DNA from: an uncultured Kocuria sp.
GTDB lineage: Bacteria > Actinomycetota > Actinomycetes > Actinomycetales > Micrococcaceae
Reading direction: 5' to 3'
DNA length: 64,000 nucleotides
NCBI RefSeq assembly: GCF_947500125.1
Contig: NZ_CANMRA010000016.1
Span: 30,746 to 94,745 of the forward strand
Shown here: one piece after another, positions 24,818-33,471 of the stretch
Position numbering within the stretch: position 1 is the first letter of the stretch
Layout of the letters: every line of letters starts with the position of its first letter
Made by a program: the position numbers and the translations under genes
The notes under the pieces: generated by a model
What the model saw: only the letters and a program-made list of their open reading frames with translations
Told to the model about the DNA's origin: nothing
Databases searched by the model: none

Positions 24818-25145
24818 TCTTCTTCTGGGGACAGGCGGCGGGATGGGGCGAGTGGTCCCGGGGGTCTTTGATCGATGCGGATGCCCGCCTCCTTCCGCAA
24901 GGAGCCAGGGCCAACCCCCAGTAGGATCCGGTCTCGGGGGCCAAAGGGACGACCAGCGCTGTCCGATCTGGACGCGGGGCGTCCCGGCGGCCTCGTTCCG
25001 GGCAAGGACCGTCAGCCTGTCACCGGCTTTTCACCGTGCGGAGGGGACCACGGTGAGGGCCCCCGGTACTCGACCCCTGCCCCGAGACGTTCCGCTTCGA
25101 TGTCGCAGCGGTGGCCCGCAAGCGCCAGCCTCTGCTGTCGCAGAT
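24818..25145. other. Interval without recognisable features
   Basis: Between the partition terminator and the lsr2 terminator I see no gene with a credible start, no repeat and no motif. Confidence 0.5.
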
Positions 25146-25178
25146 CACCTGGACAGGCTCGAGGGGCGTGTCCAGGTG
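25146..25178 (-). terminator. Hairpin terminator of lsr2
   Basis: CACCTGGACA at 25146-25155 pairs perfectly with TGTCCAGGTG at 25169-25178 across a 13-base loop, just after the lsr2 stop on the minus strand. Confidence 0.65.
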
Positions 25179-25191
25179 GGGGAGTGGGTAC

Positions 25192-25521
25192 CTACTGGGC
25201 GGCGTAGTAGGCGTCCTTGATGGACTGATGAATACGGCCGCGGTCGGAGATCTGGTGGCCGTTCTCCTTGGCCCATGCCCGGATCTTCGCCGTCTCCGGG
25301 TTACCACCGGAGGAGGAACGGGACCCGGTGACCCGGGCGGACTTGCCCTGGGCCCGCCGGCCGGAGGCGGCGTAAGGGCGCAGGGCCTCCCGCAACTTCT
25401 CCGCGTTAGCTGCCGACAGGTCGATCTCGTACTGCCGGCCGTCCAGGCCGAACTGGAAGGTCTCATCAGCAGGACCACCCTCGAGGTCGTCCTCCAGAAT
25501 GATCTGCACGCTCTGGGCCAT
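25192..25521 (-). CDS. lsr2: Lsr2-family nucleoid-associated silencer
   Basis: ATG 25521 (an adjacent GTG at 25524 is less likely) gives 109 residues, the normal Lsr2 length. The N-terminal dimerisation domain is complete (LEDDLEGGPADETFQFGLDG). A basic linker follows, and the C-terminal DNA-binding domain has the AT-hook-like core near residue 85 and the helix segments KIRAWAKENGHQISDRGRIH. Lsr2 is the actinobacterial counterpart of H-NS and coats AT-rich foreign DNA. Its neighbour, the low-GC Hachiman island, is a natural target. A truncated second copy lies at the other side of that island. Confidence 0.92.
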   Translation of the reverse strand: MAQSVQIILEDDLEGGPADETFQFGLDGRQYEIDLSAANAEKLREALRPYAASGRRAQGKSARVTGSRSSSGGNPETAKIRAWAKENGHQISDRGRIHQSIKDAYYAAQ

Positions 25522-25642
25522 CACAGCACCTTTCCCTTGATCTCATCGTGTCTTGCGCTGGAATACGCTCACAGTCAGTAACCCCGGCACCGACCTAATT
25601 GCATACATGCTCTCTGGAGGGGGCAGCAGAGTCCCCGAAGTT

Positions 25643-25810
25643 CTAAGTCGGTAGCTCGAGAAACCTGATCCGCTTCTTCCGGCACCCTTCCACGATCATC
25701 ACACAGCGAATCCATCCGCCGACCACCGTGATGACGTAGCATGCCACCTCATTGGCGAAGAACTCTGGTCGACACGTTGGGCACGATTTCAAGCAACCGG
25801 GACACCCCAT
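25643..25810 (-). CDS. Small Cys-rich ORF divergent from hamA (possible zinc-ribbon-like protein)
   Basis: A 55-codon frame begins at an ATG on the minus strand and ends at TAG 25643. It has seven cysteines, with a CPGCLKSCPTC cluster at residues 3-13 and further Cys at 24, 36 and 43. A hydrophobic stretch (CYVITVVGGWIRCVMIV) lies in the middle. A GGGTGGA site upstream is weak. The product could be a small zinc-binding or membrane-associated protein. It sits between lsr2 and the Hachiman genes and is divergent from hamA, so it may be an extra component or a remnant. Its reality is uncertain. Confidence 0.35.
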   Translation of the reverse strand: MGCPGCLKSCPTCRPEFFANEVACYVITVVGGWIRCVMIVEGCRKKRIRFLELPT

Positions 25811-25927
25811 GGAGTATCCACCCTAGCTTACGGATCAATGTCGATTCAGGACGCTTCACCGAGTCGCAAAGGTCTCAGACTTGCTCTGCGGTACCGTTGC
25901 CCAAAGCCTACCCGTAGGAGTACCGGA

Positions 25928-26869
25928 TTGACTGCCGCCGAGGAAGAGTTTGACCTCAAGACCGCGTTCGCTGAGCTGGTACAGGGAGACTGGTCGCGCT
26001 TTGATCACCTACTGCATGAGCCAGTCGAACCGCAGGTTATCGCCGACACTAAGGCCACGATTCGATGCCATTACTTGGCTAGTGACCCATCAGGGAACCC
26101 CAGGGTTAAGCCACTGGCCCGACAGCTCTCCAAGCAAATTCTACGTTTTTGCACACCCAGAAGCAGGCTCAACTCAATCAAGTCTATCGATGATGAACTT
26201 GAGCGGGATGAGGCGATGACCGAGGCAGTTTTGAACGCAAGGCGTCTTTTCACCACCAAGCAAGAAAATACCGGCGAAGGTGGTGAACTTCTCCTATACA
26301 TTCTTCTTGAAAGACATCTCCAAGTTCCACAAATCCTCAGCAAGCTTTCACTGAAGACAAATACGCAAGTGCAAGTGCACGGGTCCGATGGTATTCACGC
26401 CAAGTTGGAGGAGGACCATACGCTGGGGCTTTACTGGGGCGAATCTAAAATCTACAAAAATTATACGAGTGCTTTTGCAGACTGCTTCAATAGCAGTGCC
26501 CCATTCCTCATTGGATCAGCTGATACGCAAGACCTCTTTCTGATCAAAGAGTACGCAGACTTAGGCGATTTAAACTTACGTCATGCCATTTTAGATTACT
26601 TTGATGAGGCTCATCCCAAGTCTCAAAAACTCGATGTACGCGCTGCATGTCTTATTGGATTTTCTGTAGACGAGTATCCAGTTCTTCCAGCCGATATAGA
26701 AGCAGCGCGTATTGCTATTCAAAACGACCTCACTAAATGGAGTGCTAACATACTGGGGCATATCCAAAAGCATGGTATTTCAAACTATCAAGTTGAAGTA
26801 TTTTTGATTCCTCTGCCTAACGAAATCGAGTTTCGCGATTCGATCAGGATCGCCCTTAGTGAATCCTAA
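25928..26869 (+). CDS. hamA: HamA, DUF1837 nuclease-like effector of the Hachiman defence system
   Basis: A TTG at 25928 is chosen because TAGGAG lies 7 bases upstream; the ATG at 25838 adds 30 Arg-rich residues without a ribosome site. The 313-residue product shows the DUF1837 core. GEGGELLLYILLE lies near residues 116-128, followed by SDGIHAKLE near 153 and GLYWGESKIYK near 167-177. The spaced Asp, Glu and Lys (D..ESK) look like a PD-(D/E)xK nuclease site. HamA works with the HamB helicase, which senses altered or free DNA and releases HamA to degrade DNA during phage infection. The GC content is clearly lower than that of the flanking genes. Confidence 0.88.
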   Translation: MTAAEEEFDLKTAFAELVQGDWSRFDHLLHEPVEPQVIADTKATIRCHYLASDPSGNPRVKPLARQLSKQILRFCTPRSRLNSIKSIDDELERDEAMTEAVLNARRLFTTKQENTGEGGELLLYILLERHLQVPQILSKLSLKTNTQVQVHGSDGIHAKLEEDHTLGLYWGESKIYKNYTSAFADCFNSSAPFLIGSADTQDLFLIKEYADLGDLNLRHAILDYFDEAHPKSQKLDVRAACLIGFSVDEYPVLPADIEAARIAIQNDLTKWSANILGHIQKHGISNYQVEVFLIPLPNEIEFRDSIRIALSES

Positions 26870-29426
26870 CGATTTTGTTGCCAAGACGCTTGAGCGTCCA
26901 GGCGTACGTAGCGCTGTTGATTACTCGGTTCGAACCTCATTGCTCAACTCAATCCCCGTGATCGACGGCGAGAGGCCTCCAGAACCTAATTGGCGATTCG
27001 CTCTTCTGTGTGCTAGTGCCATGACCGATTTGTTGGAAAGCGAAGCCGCACAACAAGCCATCCTACGCATCGCTCAAGGGTGCCTTATCTCTCCAGTATC
27101 CACCGACGTGGAACGCGAGGGCGCTGAATCACTTCTCCGACGTATGGGCAACAGCCGCGCCATTGGGTTGGCCAAAAGTCGAGGGCTATTAGCTGCCGAC
27201 GACGCCGTGCGGGTGCCATTGGATTTGCAATGGGAGATTGCAGCCAAGGAGCAATCCTTTTCCATTGACTTTGGTGACGGCCAGTCCTTCCTGGCAAATC
27301 CGTTCCAGCGACGCTTCTGGGAAGCGGCAGAGAATAGTTCATGGGTAAGTGTTTCCGCTCCTACGTCCTCTGGAAAAAGCTTTATTCTCCGTAAATGGGT
27401 CGAACGAAAAATCGCTGGTGCGAATCCATGTCGCGTTGTTTTTTTGACGCCTACACGCGCACTTGTTGAGGAAACTGGAACTGCTTTTCGTGAATCCCTC
27501 CCTTCTGACGTACCAGTCATTACACTTCCCTGGGATGCAGAAGTCCTCAAAAACGACAAAGAACTATATGTCCTAACCCAGGAACGCCTTCATCTAATAC
27601 AACAGTTTAAGTCTGGCTTTTCATTTGACTTCTTAGTTGTTGATGAAGCCCAAAAGGTGGGTGATGATTCGCGCGGCATTATTTTGAGCGAAGTGATTGA
27701 CGAGGCAGTATCTCGCAATCCATTGCTTCATGTCGTCTTCGCCAGTCCGATGGCGTCCAATCCTGAAATCCTACTGGAGGGAAGGCCTGGGAATACCTCG
27801 GCACAGGCACTTGTTGATGGAACTTGCACTGTCAACCAAACTTTGCTCTATGTCAATCAAGTGCCCCGTAATACGCGATCATATGAGGTTCGGGTTGCTA
27901 ATGGGGGGAAGAGCTACGCCGCAGGCAAGGTACACCTCTCCAATCGCCCAACAACACTTGCGATGAAGTTCGCCTTGATCGCTCTCGCAATGGGCGAAGA
28001 CAGCACTGGCAATCTAATTTATGCTAACGGCCGAGCGTCTGCTGAAAAGATGGCAAGCCTCATTTCCCATTACCGACCCAAACAGGAATTGGATGCGTTT
28101 ACCAAGCAACGCATTAATGACGCCGTTTCCTACGTCTCCGCGGCAATCCACCCGAAGTTTGCCCTATGTACCACCCTTAGAAAGGGCTCGGCTTTCCACT
28201 ATGGCTCTATGCCCCTGCATGTCAAGGAGCTTGTAGAGGGCCTTTTCAAGGACGGTATTGTAAAGTACTTGACCTGTACGTCGACTCTACTGGAGGGCGT
28301 GAACCTTCCTTGTACCAATATCTTTGTTCGTGCTCCCAAGAAGGGTGACCAGAAGATGAATGAAGCAGACTTCTGGAACTTGGCTGGGCGCGCGGGCCGC
28401 TGGGGCAACGAATTTCAAGGAAATGTTGTATGTATTGACACAGAAAAGGGAGGATGGGGGGCCGTGCCCACGGCTCGCACGCGTCAAATTATTCAACGAG
28501 CGGCCGATTTAACTGATGTTGGCGTCACCGATCTTGAAAGTTTTGTTGATTGGACTATCTCTGAGCCTAGTCGGCCTGCCGATGCGGTCGAAGAGACCTT
28601 ACTCAGTTTTTTGAGTTCACGTTCTATGGCCAACCGCACGCCCTCTGAGATTTTCGGGGTTCGTACCTCTGACGCCCTGGCAGATCGTGCTCAGCAGGCT
28701 GTTGCACGCGCTCTAACTGACGTGAATGTTCCACGTTTCGTAATTGCTCGCCATGCGGGAATTAGCCCCACGCGCATCCAGGCGCTTGTAGATTTTTTCC
28801 GGAATCAGAATGACCTTGAGTCCTTCGTGTTACCCACTCCGGAAAGCGATGACGCCTATGAGGCGTACAAGTCTGCTCTTGACTTGGTTGCGGTGACGTT
28901 GGGCGGTCCATGTGGAAATGACGGTCGGCGCTTTTCCTTATCGCGACTCATTGTGCGATGGATGAAAGGTGTACCCATGAGCAGAATCATTGATGATCGA
29001 TACGCTTACCGCAACTCTCAGGGGACGGCCGACTGGTCCAGCGTTATCCGAGATGTAATGAAAGATGTGGAGGATTTTTGCAGATTTCATGCTCCTAAAT
29101 ACCTCGCCTGCTATGCAGATGCCCTCGAAGTCGCCGCAGGCCGTCCCATGGGCGAGCAGTCTGCTGAGGCCGTGACTATGATGCTGGAGTTGGGGGTTCC
29201 TCGTACAACCGACATGTCACTTATTGGGTTGGGCTTGTCTCGTGCAACCACAATTGCAATTGGTGAACTTCAGCGCGATGGGGAGCTCGACCGAGCTGCT
29301 GTTCAGGATTGGATTGTCTCCGTGGACTGGGAAACAGCTCCTGTGGCTCGCTATGCGGCTCAGGAAGTGCTGCGTCTCCTAGAAGGTTTTGACAGTCAGT
29401 GGGGTTCCGCGGCCGTCGGAGATTGA
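26859..29426 (+). CDS. hamB: HamB, superfamily 2 helicase of the Hachiman defence system
   Basis: A GTG at 26859 overlaps hamA by 11 bases, and the product is 855 residues. Helicase motifs are intact: Walker A APTSSGKSF near residue 167, DEAQ in FLVVDEAQKV near 261, and motif VI NLAGRAGRWGNEF near 505-518. A long helical C-terminal region follows. Size, order and partner match Hachiman, where HamB surveys DNA ends and controls HamA. The TTA/TTT-rich codon usage differs from the plasmid backbone, indicating recent transfer. The gene end touches a truncated lsr2. Confidence 0.92.
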   Translation: MNPNDFVAKTLERPGVRSAVDYSVRTSLLNSIPVIDGERPPEPNWRFALLCASAMTDLLESEAAQQAILRIAQGCLISPVSTDVEREGAESLLRRMGNSRAIGLAKSRGLLAADDAVRVPLDLQWEIAAKEQSFSIDFGDGQSFLANPFQRRFWEAAENSSWVSVSAPTSSGKSFILRKWVERKIAGANPCRVVFLTPTRALVEETGTAFRESLPSDVPVITLPWDAEVLKNDKELYVLTQERLHLIQQFKSGFSFDFLVVDEAQKVGDDSRGIILSEVIDEAVSRNPLLHVVFASPMASNPEILLEGRPGNTSAQALVDGTCTVNQTLLYVNQVPRNTRSYEVRVANGGKSYAAGKVHLSNRPTTLAMKFALIALAMGEDSTGNLIYANGRASAEKMASLISHYRPKQELDAFTKQRINDAVSYVSAAIHPKFALCTTLRKGSAFHYGSMPLHVKELVEGLFKDGIVKYLTCTSTLLEGVNLPCTNIFVRAPKKGDQKMNEADFWNLAGRAGRWGNEFQGNVVCIDTEKGGWGAVPTARTRQIIQRAADLTDVGVTDLESFVDWTISEPSRPADAVEETLLSFLSSRSMANRTPSEIFGVRTSDALADRAQQAVARALTDVNVPRFVIARHAGISPTRIQALVDFFRNQNDLESFVLPTPESDDAYEAYKSALDLVAVTLGGPCGNDGRRFSLSRLIVRWMKGVPMSRIIDDRYAYRNSQGTADWSSVIRDVMKDVEDFCRFHAPKYLACYADALEVAAGRPMGEQSAEAVTMMLELGVPRTTDMSLIGLGLSRATTIAIGELQRDGELDRAAVQDWIVSVDWETAPVARYAAQEVLRLLEGFDSQWGSAAVGD

Positions 29427-29555
29427 GGTTGTCTCGGCATCGGGGGTGGAGAGGTCGGGCCCGTAGATTTTGCCGTCGAGGCTGAACTGGATGGCGTCCT
29501 CGGCGGGGCCGCCGTTGAGATCGTCCTCGAGATGCGCTCCGACTTTCTGAGCCAT
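29379..29555 (-). pseudogene. Truncated lsr2 (N-terminal dimerisation domain only)
   Basis: From ATG 29555 the first 41 residues match the Lsr2 N-terminus (LEDDLNGGPAEDAIQFSLDG, then KIYGPDLSTPDAE), very like the intact copy at 25521. Similarity stops at about 29430, right at the hamB stop, and the frame then runs antisense into hamB to a TAG at 29379. The DNA-binding half is lost. The stump marks the right junction of the Hachiman insertion. If expressed it could still dimerise with intact Lsr2. Confidence 0.8.
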
Positions 29556-29594
29556 GGGCGGTGTGTCTTTCGGTATCCGGGTGGGGGATTGGGG

Positions 29595-30050
29595 TCAGGG
29601 GTGGTCGGGGGCGTCGTCGGTGGGCACATCGTCGGCAGATGCCTCTGCTGGATCCGCCAAAGCCATGGTCTTCGCGCGGTTGCCGGTGATCACGGTGCCC
29701 TCTTCGGTGAGGTCCACGCAGAGCATGCCGTCCTCCATGAAGGGCTTCCATCGCCTGGTAGCGGTGGCGTCGATGCCGTAGTGCGCGGTGAAGGCGGTGG
29801 CCGAGACGATCGCCTGCCCGGGCCCGCGCTTGGACCCGTTCCGGACCGCGTAGGCATGCGGGGAGGAGTCATCCGTGGCGCGCAGTGCCATGACCTGACG
29901 GTCGCGGTCGTAGAGTAGTTCCACCGTCTCGGCGTTGTCGACCAGATCGTGGGCGGCCTTGTTCAGCGAGATCACTCCGCGCTTCTGGATGGTCACGCTC
30001 GGCGCTTTGGCCAGCGGAGTCATCCTCTTGTTGAACACCTCGAACGGCAT
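29595..30050 (-). CDS. Unknown protein upstream of the lsr2 remnant
   Basis: The 151-residue product starts at an ATG with AGGAGG upstream. The N-terminal half is beta-rich with a basic PSVTIQKRGVISLNKAAHDLV segment near residues 18-36 and a strand TVELLYDRDRQVMALRA. A middle block (FTAHYGIDATATRRWKPFM) and an acidic Asp/Ala tail follow. No signal or membrane segment is present. No family is recognised. It probably formed an operon with the now truncated lsr2, 39 bases downstream, so it may have been linked to gene silencing or to the original locus. Confidence 0.7.
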   Translation of the reverse strand: MPFEVFNKRMTPLAKAPSVTIQKRGVISLNKAAHDLVDNAETVELLYDRDRQVMALRATDDSSPHAYAVRNGSKRGPGQAIVSATAFTAHYGIDATATRRWKPFMEDGMLCVDLTEEGTVITGNRAKTMALADPAEASADDVPTDDAPDHP

Positions 30051-30162
30051 CGTTCCTCCTATGGCTCATGACTGACAACAGTGAATTCCATCGTAACCAT
30101 TGCACGCACTTGCCCGGCAGTCCTGTGCAACTCGTCGGGTGTGTCTTTGAAGGCAAGGGATG

Positions 30163-30174
30163 CGAGACGTCTCG
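30163..30174. repeat. 12-bp palindrome upstream of the resolvase gene
   Basis: CGAGACGTCTCG is a perfect palindrome 120 bases before the resolvase start. GCGAGAC recurs at 30282-30288. The 245-bp region could include a resolution (res) site, but the subsites cannot be defined by eye. Confidence 0.35.
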
Positions 30175-30295
30175 TCCGTCGAATTTTGCGGTGGAGAACC
30201 TCTGCGGGTTTCCGCGGGTCGATGAGTCTTGCAACTATGTGCTTTATGTTTGCCCCTAGAATCAAATACTCAACGTTGGTTGCGAGACAGATGGG

Positions 30296-30895
30296 GTGGA
30301 CGTGGGGAAGCTGATCGGGTACGCCCGAGTGTCGACGCGTCAGCAGGACGCGGACCGTCAAGTGTCTGACCTCCTGGCCGCCGGCGTGCGGCGCGATGAC
30401 CTCTACGTAGACAGTGGAGTGTCTGGAGGCCGTGCGTCGCGTCCTGCCTTCGACAAAGCGGTGGCCGCGCTCGAGGACGGCGACACGTTGGTGATCACGA
30501 CGCTGGACCGGTTGGGGCGGTCGACGCAGAACATGCTGGTCTTCGCCGAAGCGCTGCGCGGGAGAGGCGCCGGTCTGCGGGTGCTGAACCTCGGTGGGGG
30601 AGACGTGGACACCCACACTCCGATGGGCTCGATGGTGTTCACCGTCATGGCGGCCCTGGCGCAGATGGAGCTGGAGATCAAGCGGGAGCGGATCACTGAC
30701 TCGGTGGCCAAGCGCCGGGCCGCCGGCAAGGACCTCGGTGGGCGGCGTCAGACCTTCACCGACTCCCAGATCCGCAACGCGCTGCGGCTGATCGACACGG
30801 GGGAGCCGGCCACTCAGGTCGCCCGGGACCTCGGGATGTCCAGGGCCACCCTCTACCGGCGGATTCGGGAACTCCCGCAAGCGACGACCATCTGA
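30296..30895 (+). CDS. Serine recombinase (resolvase/invertase family)
   Basis: The product has about 199 residues from GTG 30296, and a GTG at 30302 is equally likely. The catalytic domain is complete: IGYARVSTRQQD with the nucleophilic Ser near residue 13, the DTLVITTLDRLGRS block with active-site Arg near 67, and the long E-helix (MAALAQMELEIKRERI). A C-terminal HTH (EPATQVARDLGMSRATLYRR) follows near residue 170. Small serine recombinases resolve plasmid multimers or transposon cointegrates. It lies at the start of a patchwork of unrelated genes and may have belonged to a transposon now lost. Confidence 0.88.
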   Translation: MDVGKLIGYARVSTRQQDADRQVSDLLAAGVRRDDLYVDSGVSGGRASRPAFDKAVAALEDGDTLVITTLDRLGRSTQNMLVFAEALRGRGAGLRVLNLGGGDVDTHTPMGSMVFTVMAALAQMELEIKRERITDSVAKRRAAGKDLGGRRQTFTDSQIRNALRLIDTGEPATQVARDLGMSRATLYRRIRELPQATTI

Positions 30896-31059
30896 GACCG
30901 TCATCTCCTGTGGGCATCGTGATACGTATGCCGTTCGTGCCCGGGTGCGAGGCAGGGCCCGGTGGTCGATTGAGGTGCTTTCCGAATTCCGCTGACCAGT
31001 GCGGAAGGAGGGCGCGTGGCGCTCGACCTGACACCTGTCGATTTCTCTACGGTGGTGGC

Positions 31060-31542
31060 ATGGGAACCATTGTGTCTGCTCCTGCCGATCTGGTGGTGGC
31101 CACCAGCGACGGGATCGATGTGCGCTTCGCCGGCATCGACCTCGCTGCCAGCCTGTCTCCGCATGCGCAGGAGCCACCGGGTGGCCACGGCGTACGGATC
31201 AGCCTCGCCGCGGTGCGAGGGGCCGAGACCATGCGCCGGGACGGCCAGTTCCAGGCTGCCCGCCTGGCCTGGGCCCAACGACGGCAGGACAAGATGACCG
31301 AGGAGGAGCCGTTGCCGCTGATGCCGGGGTTCTCCGTTCTGGACCGGGTCGGGGTGGTGCTCAGCGATGAGCTCGGTACCGAGTACCGCTTGGTCGCCGG
31401 ACAGGCGGCCGGGGACGGCACCGAGTGGGAGAGCGCCTGGGAGTTCGTGCCCCCGCCCCCGGAAGCGGCTGGGACGCTCCGACTCCAGTTCACCCTGGAC
31501 GGGGCACCGACCGGCAAGACCTGCGAAGTCTGGGTCCAATAG
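31060..31542 (+). CDS. Unknown cytoplasmic protein
   Basis: ATG 31060 is preceded by GGTGG and yields 160 residues. The sequence alternates beta strands and turns (DGIDVRFAGIDLAAS, VLDRVGVVLSDELGTEYRL, EWESAWEFVPPPP, LRLQFTLDG), suggesting an all-beta domain with an Arg-rich helical insert. It has no signal peptide or membrane helix. I recognise no family. It stands between the resolvase and another unknown gene on the same strand, so co-transcription is possible. Confidence 0.6.
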   Translation: MGTIVSAPADLVVATSDGIDVRFAGIDLAASLSPHAQEPPGGHGVRISLAAVRGAETMRRDGQFQAARLAWAQRRQDKMTEEEPLPLMPGFSVLDRVGVVLSDELGTEYRLVAGQAAGDGTEWESAWEFVPPPPEAAGTLRLQFTLDGAPTGKTCEVWVQ

Positions 31543-31676
31543 ACCTCCGACGGCGCCCGTGAGCCGGGTGACCGTGCCCACGACCGCGTGTGTCGCGTCG
31601 TCGCGGTGGGATGACAGGCTTGGCCCCGCGACCTCAGGCGCAGGAACCACGAGCACAGTTGGGGAAAGGAGCAGCG

Positions 31677-32021
31677 ATGGGCAGCCCGGACTATGCAGGG
31701 CTGGAGCGCCTGCTGCGGGAGCGCAACGAGATCGACTGGGTGATGGTCGCCAACGTGATGGACGATGCCACCGCCTACGGTCTGCCCGCCACCGAAGAGG
31801 GCGTCATTGATTACATCGTGGGGCTTCATGAGCAGGGCAAGATCCGTGTGGGCATCTACGTCCATGGCACCTCGGAAGGATTCGTTCCGTGGGAGGAACC
31901 GATCCTCGACCTGCCGGTCCGCCTGCGGGCGGCCTTGGTGCTCACGGATTCCGAGGATCCCTTGGGGCCGGTGATGACTGTCATGTTCACGTTCATCGAC
32001 GAGGATCCACCCCTTGCTTGA
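31677..32021 (+). CDS. Unknown small protein
   Basis: ATG 31677 has AAAGGA 6 bases upstream and gives 114 residues. A helical N-terminal half (LERLLRERNEIDWVMVANVM) is followed by a beta-rich part (KIRVGIYVHGTSEGFVPWEE) and an acidic end (FTFIDEDPP). Codon usage is typical for the plasmid. No family is recognised. The upstream gene is 134 bases away, so it may have its own promoter. Confidence 0.6.
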   Translation: MGSPDYAGLERLLRERNEIDWVMVANVMDDATAYGLPATEEGVIDYIVGLHEQGKIRVGIYVHGTSEGFVPWEEPILDLPVRLRAALVLTDSEDPLGPVMTVMFTFIDEDPPLA

Positions 32022-32334
32022 TCCCATGGAGGGCAAGGGATTCCTCTGCGGGCTCAGCTGGAGGGTATGGCGAGACTCCGGGGTCTGCTTCCTGCCTTTC
32101 TCTCGCCCTCTCAGACGAGACCCGTGAGTGCTCCTTGCCGACAGGTCGGCCATAGCGTGGGGCGACCTTACCTGGGGCCTCCATACGTACGGAAGGAGAT
32201 CACTTGACGGCCGCGACGGCCTCATCCGGAGTTCAATCTTTGACCCACTGTGCTGCGGTTGAGGTTCATCTTCGAACATGCGGCCTGGTCAGCGGCAGCG
32301 CCGGTCTAAGGCGGGGCGTCCCTAGCATTGGGGC
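32022..32334. other. Interval without supported features
   Basis: A GGAAGGAG site at about 32190 precedes a TTG, but the frame behind it has no coding character. No repeats or hairpins stand out. Confidence 0.4.
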
Positions 32335-32823
32335 ATGCGCCTCCGAGAGACCAGCCCAGCCGATTTGGACGTCTTCCTGAGTTGGGTGCCCTCCGAGGCC
32401 GACATGGTGCTCTGGTCCGGGCGGACTTTCACGTGGCCGCTGGATCGGGGGCAGTTGGAGACCTATCTGCAGAATGATCAGCGCCGGTATTGGACCGGAT
32501 TGGATCCCGACTCCGGGGATCCGGTCGGTCACGCCTCGTTGCTCATCGATGTCGACGCACACATGATGCGGCTCGGGTGCATCCTCCTCGACCCGGACGC
32601 TCGAGGGCGCGGTCTGGGGCGGGGACTGATCGGCACAGCGGTGCGCACGGGCTTCGAGGTCACGGGGTTGCCGGTGATGAAGCTCGGTGTCTACGCGCAC
32701 AATGTCTCCGCCCGGCGCGTGTACGAGAGCCTGGGGTTCCGGGAGACCGGGCGGGTGCGCAGCACCGAGGTGGGCGGCCAGCCCTGGCACGCCCTGGAGA
32801 TGGAGCGGTCACGACCCAGCTGA
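32335..32823 (+). CDS. GNAT acetyltransferase (RimJ/RimL-like)
   Basis: This 162-residue protein shows the GNAT core. A strand HMMRLGCILLDPDARGRGLG contains the acetyl-CoA-binding R/Q-x-x-G-x-G/A loop (ARGRGLGRGLI, near residue 92). The late motif KLGVYAHNVSARRVYESLGFRETG near residues 122-145 is typical of N-terminal or small-molecule acetyltransferases. The substrate cannot be told. It stands alone, with a DUF1990 gene convergent downstream. Confidence 0.85.
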   Translation: MRLRETSPADLDVFLSWVPSEADMVLWSGRTFTWPLDRGQLETYLQNDQRRYWTGLDPDSGDPVGHASLLIDVDAHMMRLGCILLDPDARGRGLGRGLIGTAVRTGFEVTGLPVMKLGVYAHNVSARRVYESLGFRETGRVRSTEVGGQPWHALEMERSRPS

Positions 32824-32932
32824 CCCCGCCCATGGGCGCCGGTCCTTTCCACCGGTGCTGAGAGCTGGCGCGAGGATGCGGCGTCGCGATGGGGACTCCG
32901 GTGGCGTACGCCGTCCTGTTGTCGGGGAGGCG

Positions 32933-33439
32933 CTAGAGAGCCTGCAGGTAGCGGGAGGTGTACCGCTGTTGGAGCCGCCGGTTGATCGGCGCCAGGGCGC
33001 GGGACCACCACGTGCCCTGCCGGGAGAAAGCGGTGATGGTCAACACGACGGCGTCGTCCTCCCGCCAATCGACGCAGAACCTCTCCTCGCCCTGCTCCGG
33101 GTGGCCCTGCAGGGTCCCGTAGGCGAAGCCCCGCCGGCGCTCCTCCTCCACGACGTAGACCACTTGGCAGCCGAAGGAGATCCGCAGCAGGTGCCGGCCC
33201 AGGCGCAGACGGACGCGGCTGCCCTGCTCGACGCGCGGTGTGGTGGCCTCGACGGTCAGGCCGGCTGCCCGGTGCATCTGCCAGCTCATCAGGCGCTCCG
33301 CGGCTCGGTGGAACGTCGGCTCCCCGTGGCCGATGACCCGGTGGACCCTCAGATGGTCGTACCCGTCGGGCAACTGCCCGGCGGTGGCACCGATCTCCGG
33401 GTAGGTCAGTGGGCGGTCGAGCAGAGTCATAGCGCTCAC
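32933..33439 (-). CDS. DUF1990 family protein
   Basis: The 168-residue product fits DUF1990 along its length: TYPEIGATAGQLPDGYDHLR near the N-terminus, then CQVVYVVEEERRRGFAYGTL and GHPEQGEERFCVDW, and AFSRQGTWWSRALAPINRR near the end. The family has a lipid-binding-like (START-type) beta fold and no defined activity. It is divergent from a membrane protein gene 32 bases away across a short AT-rich promoter region. Confidence 0.85.
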   Translation of the reverse strand: MSAMTLLDRPLTYPEIGATAGQLPDGYDHLRVHRVIGHGEPTFHRAAERLMSWQMHRAAGLTVEATTPRVEQGSRVRLRLGRHLLRISFGCQVVYVVEEERRRGFAYGTLQGHPEQGEERFCVDWREDDAVVLTITAFSRQGTWWSRALAPINRRLQQRYTSRYLQAL

Positions 33440-33471
33440 TATGCCAAGGGAGCGCTTTATATATAGCCCTC

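Noticed and set aside
29396..29629. A 77-codon minus-strand frame rich in Pro and Thr
   Set aside because: It overlaps the lsr2 remnant in another frame; the remnant matches Lsr2 clearly, this frame matches nothing.
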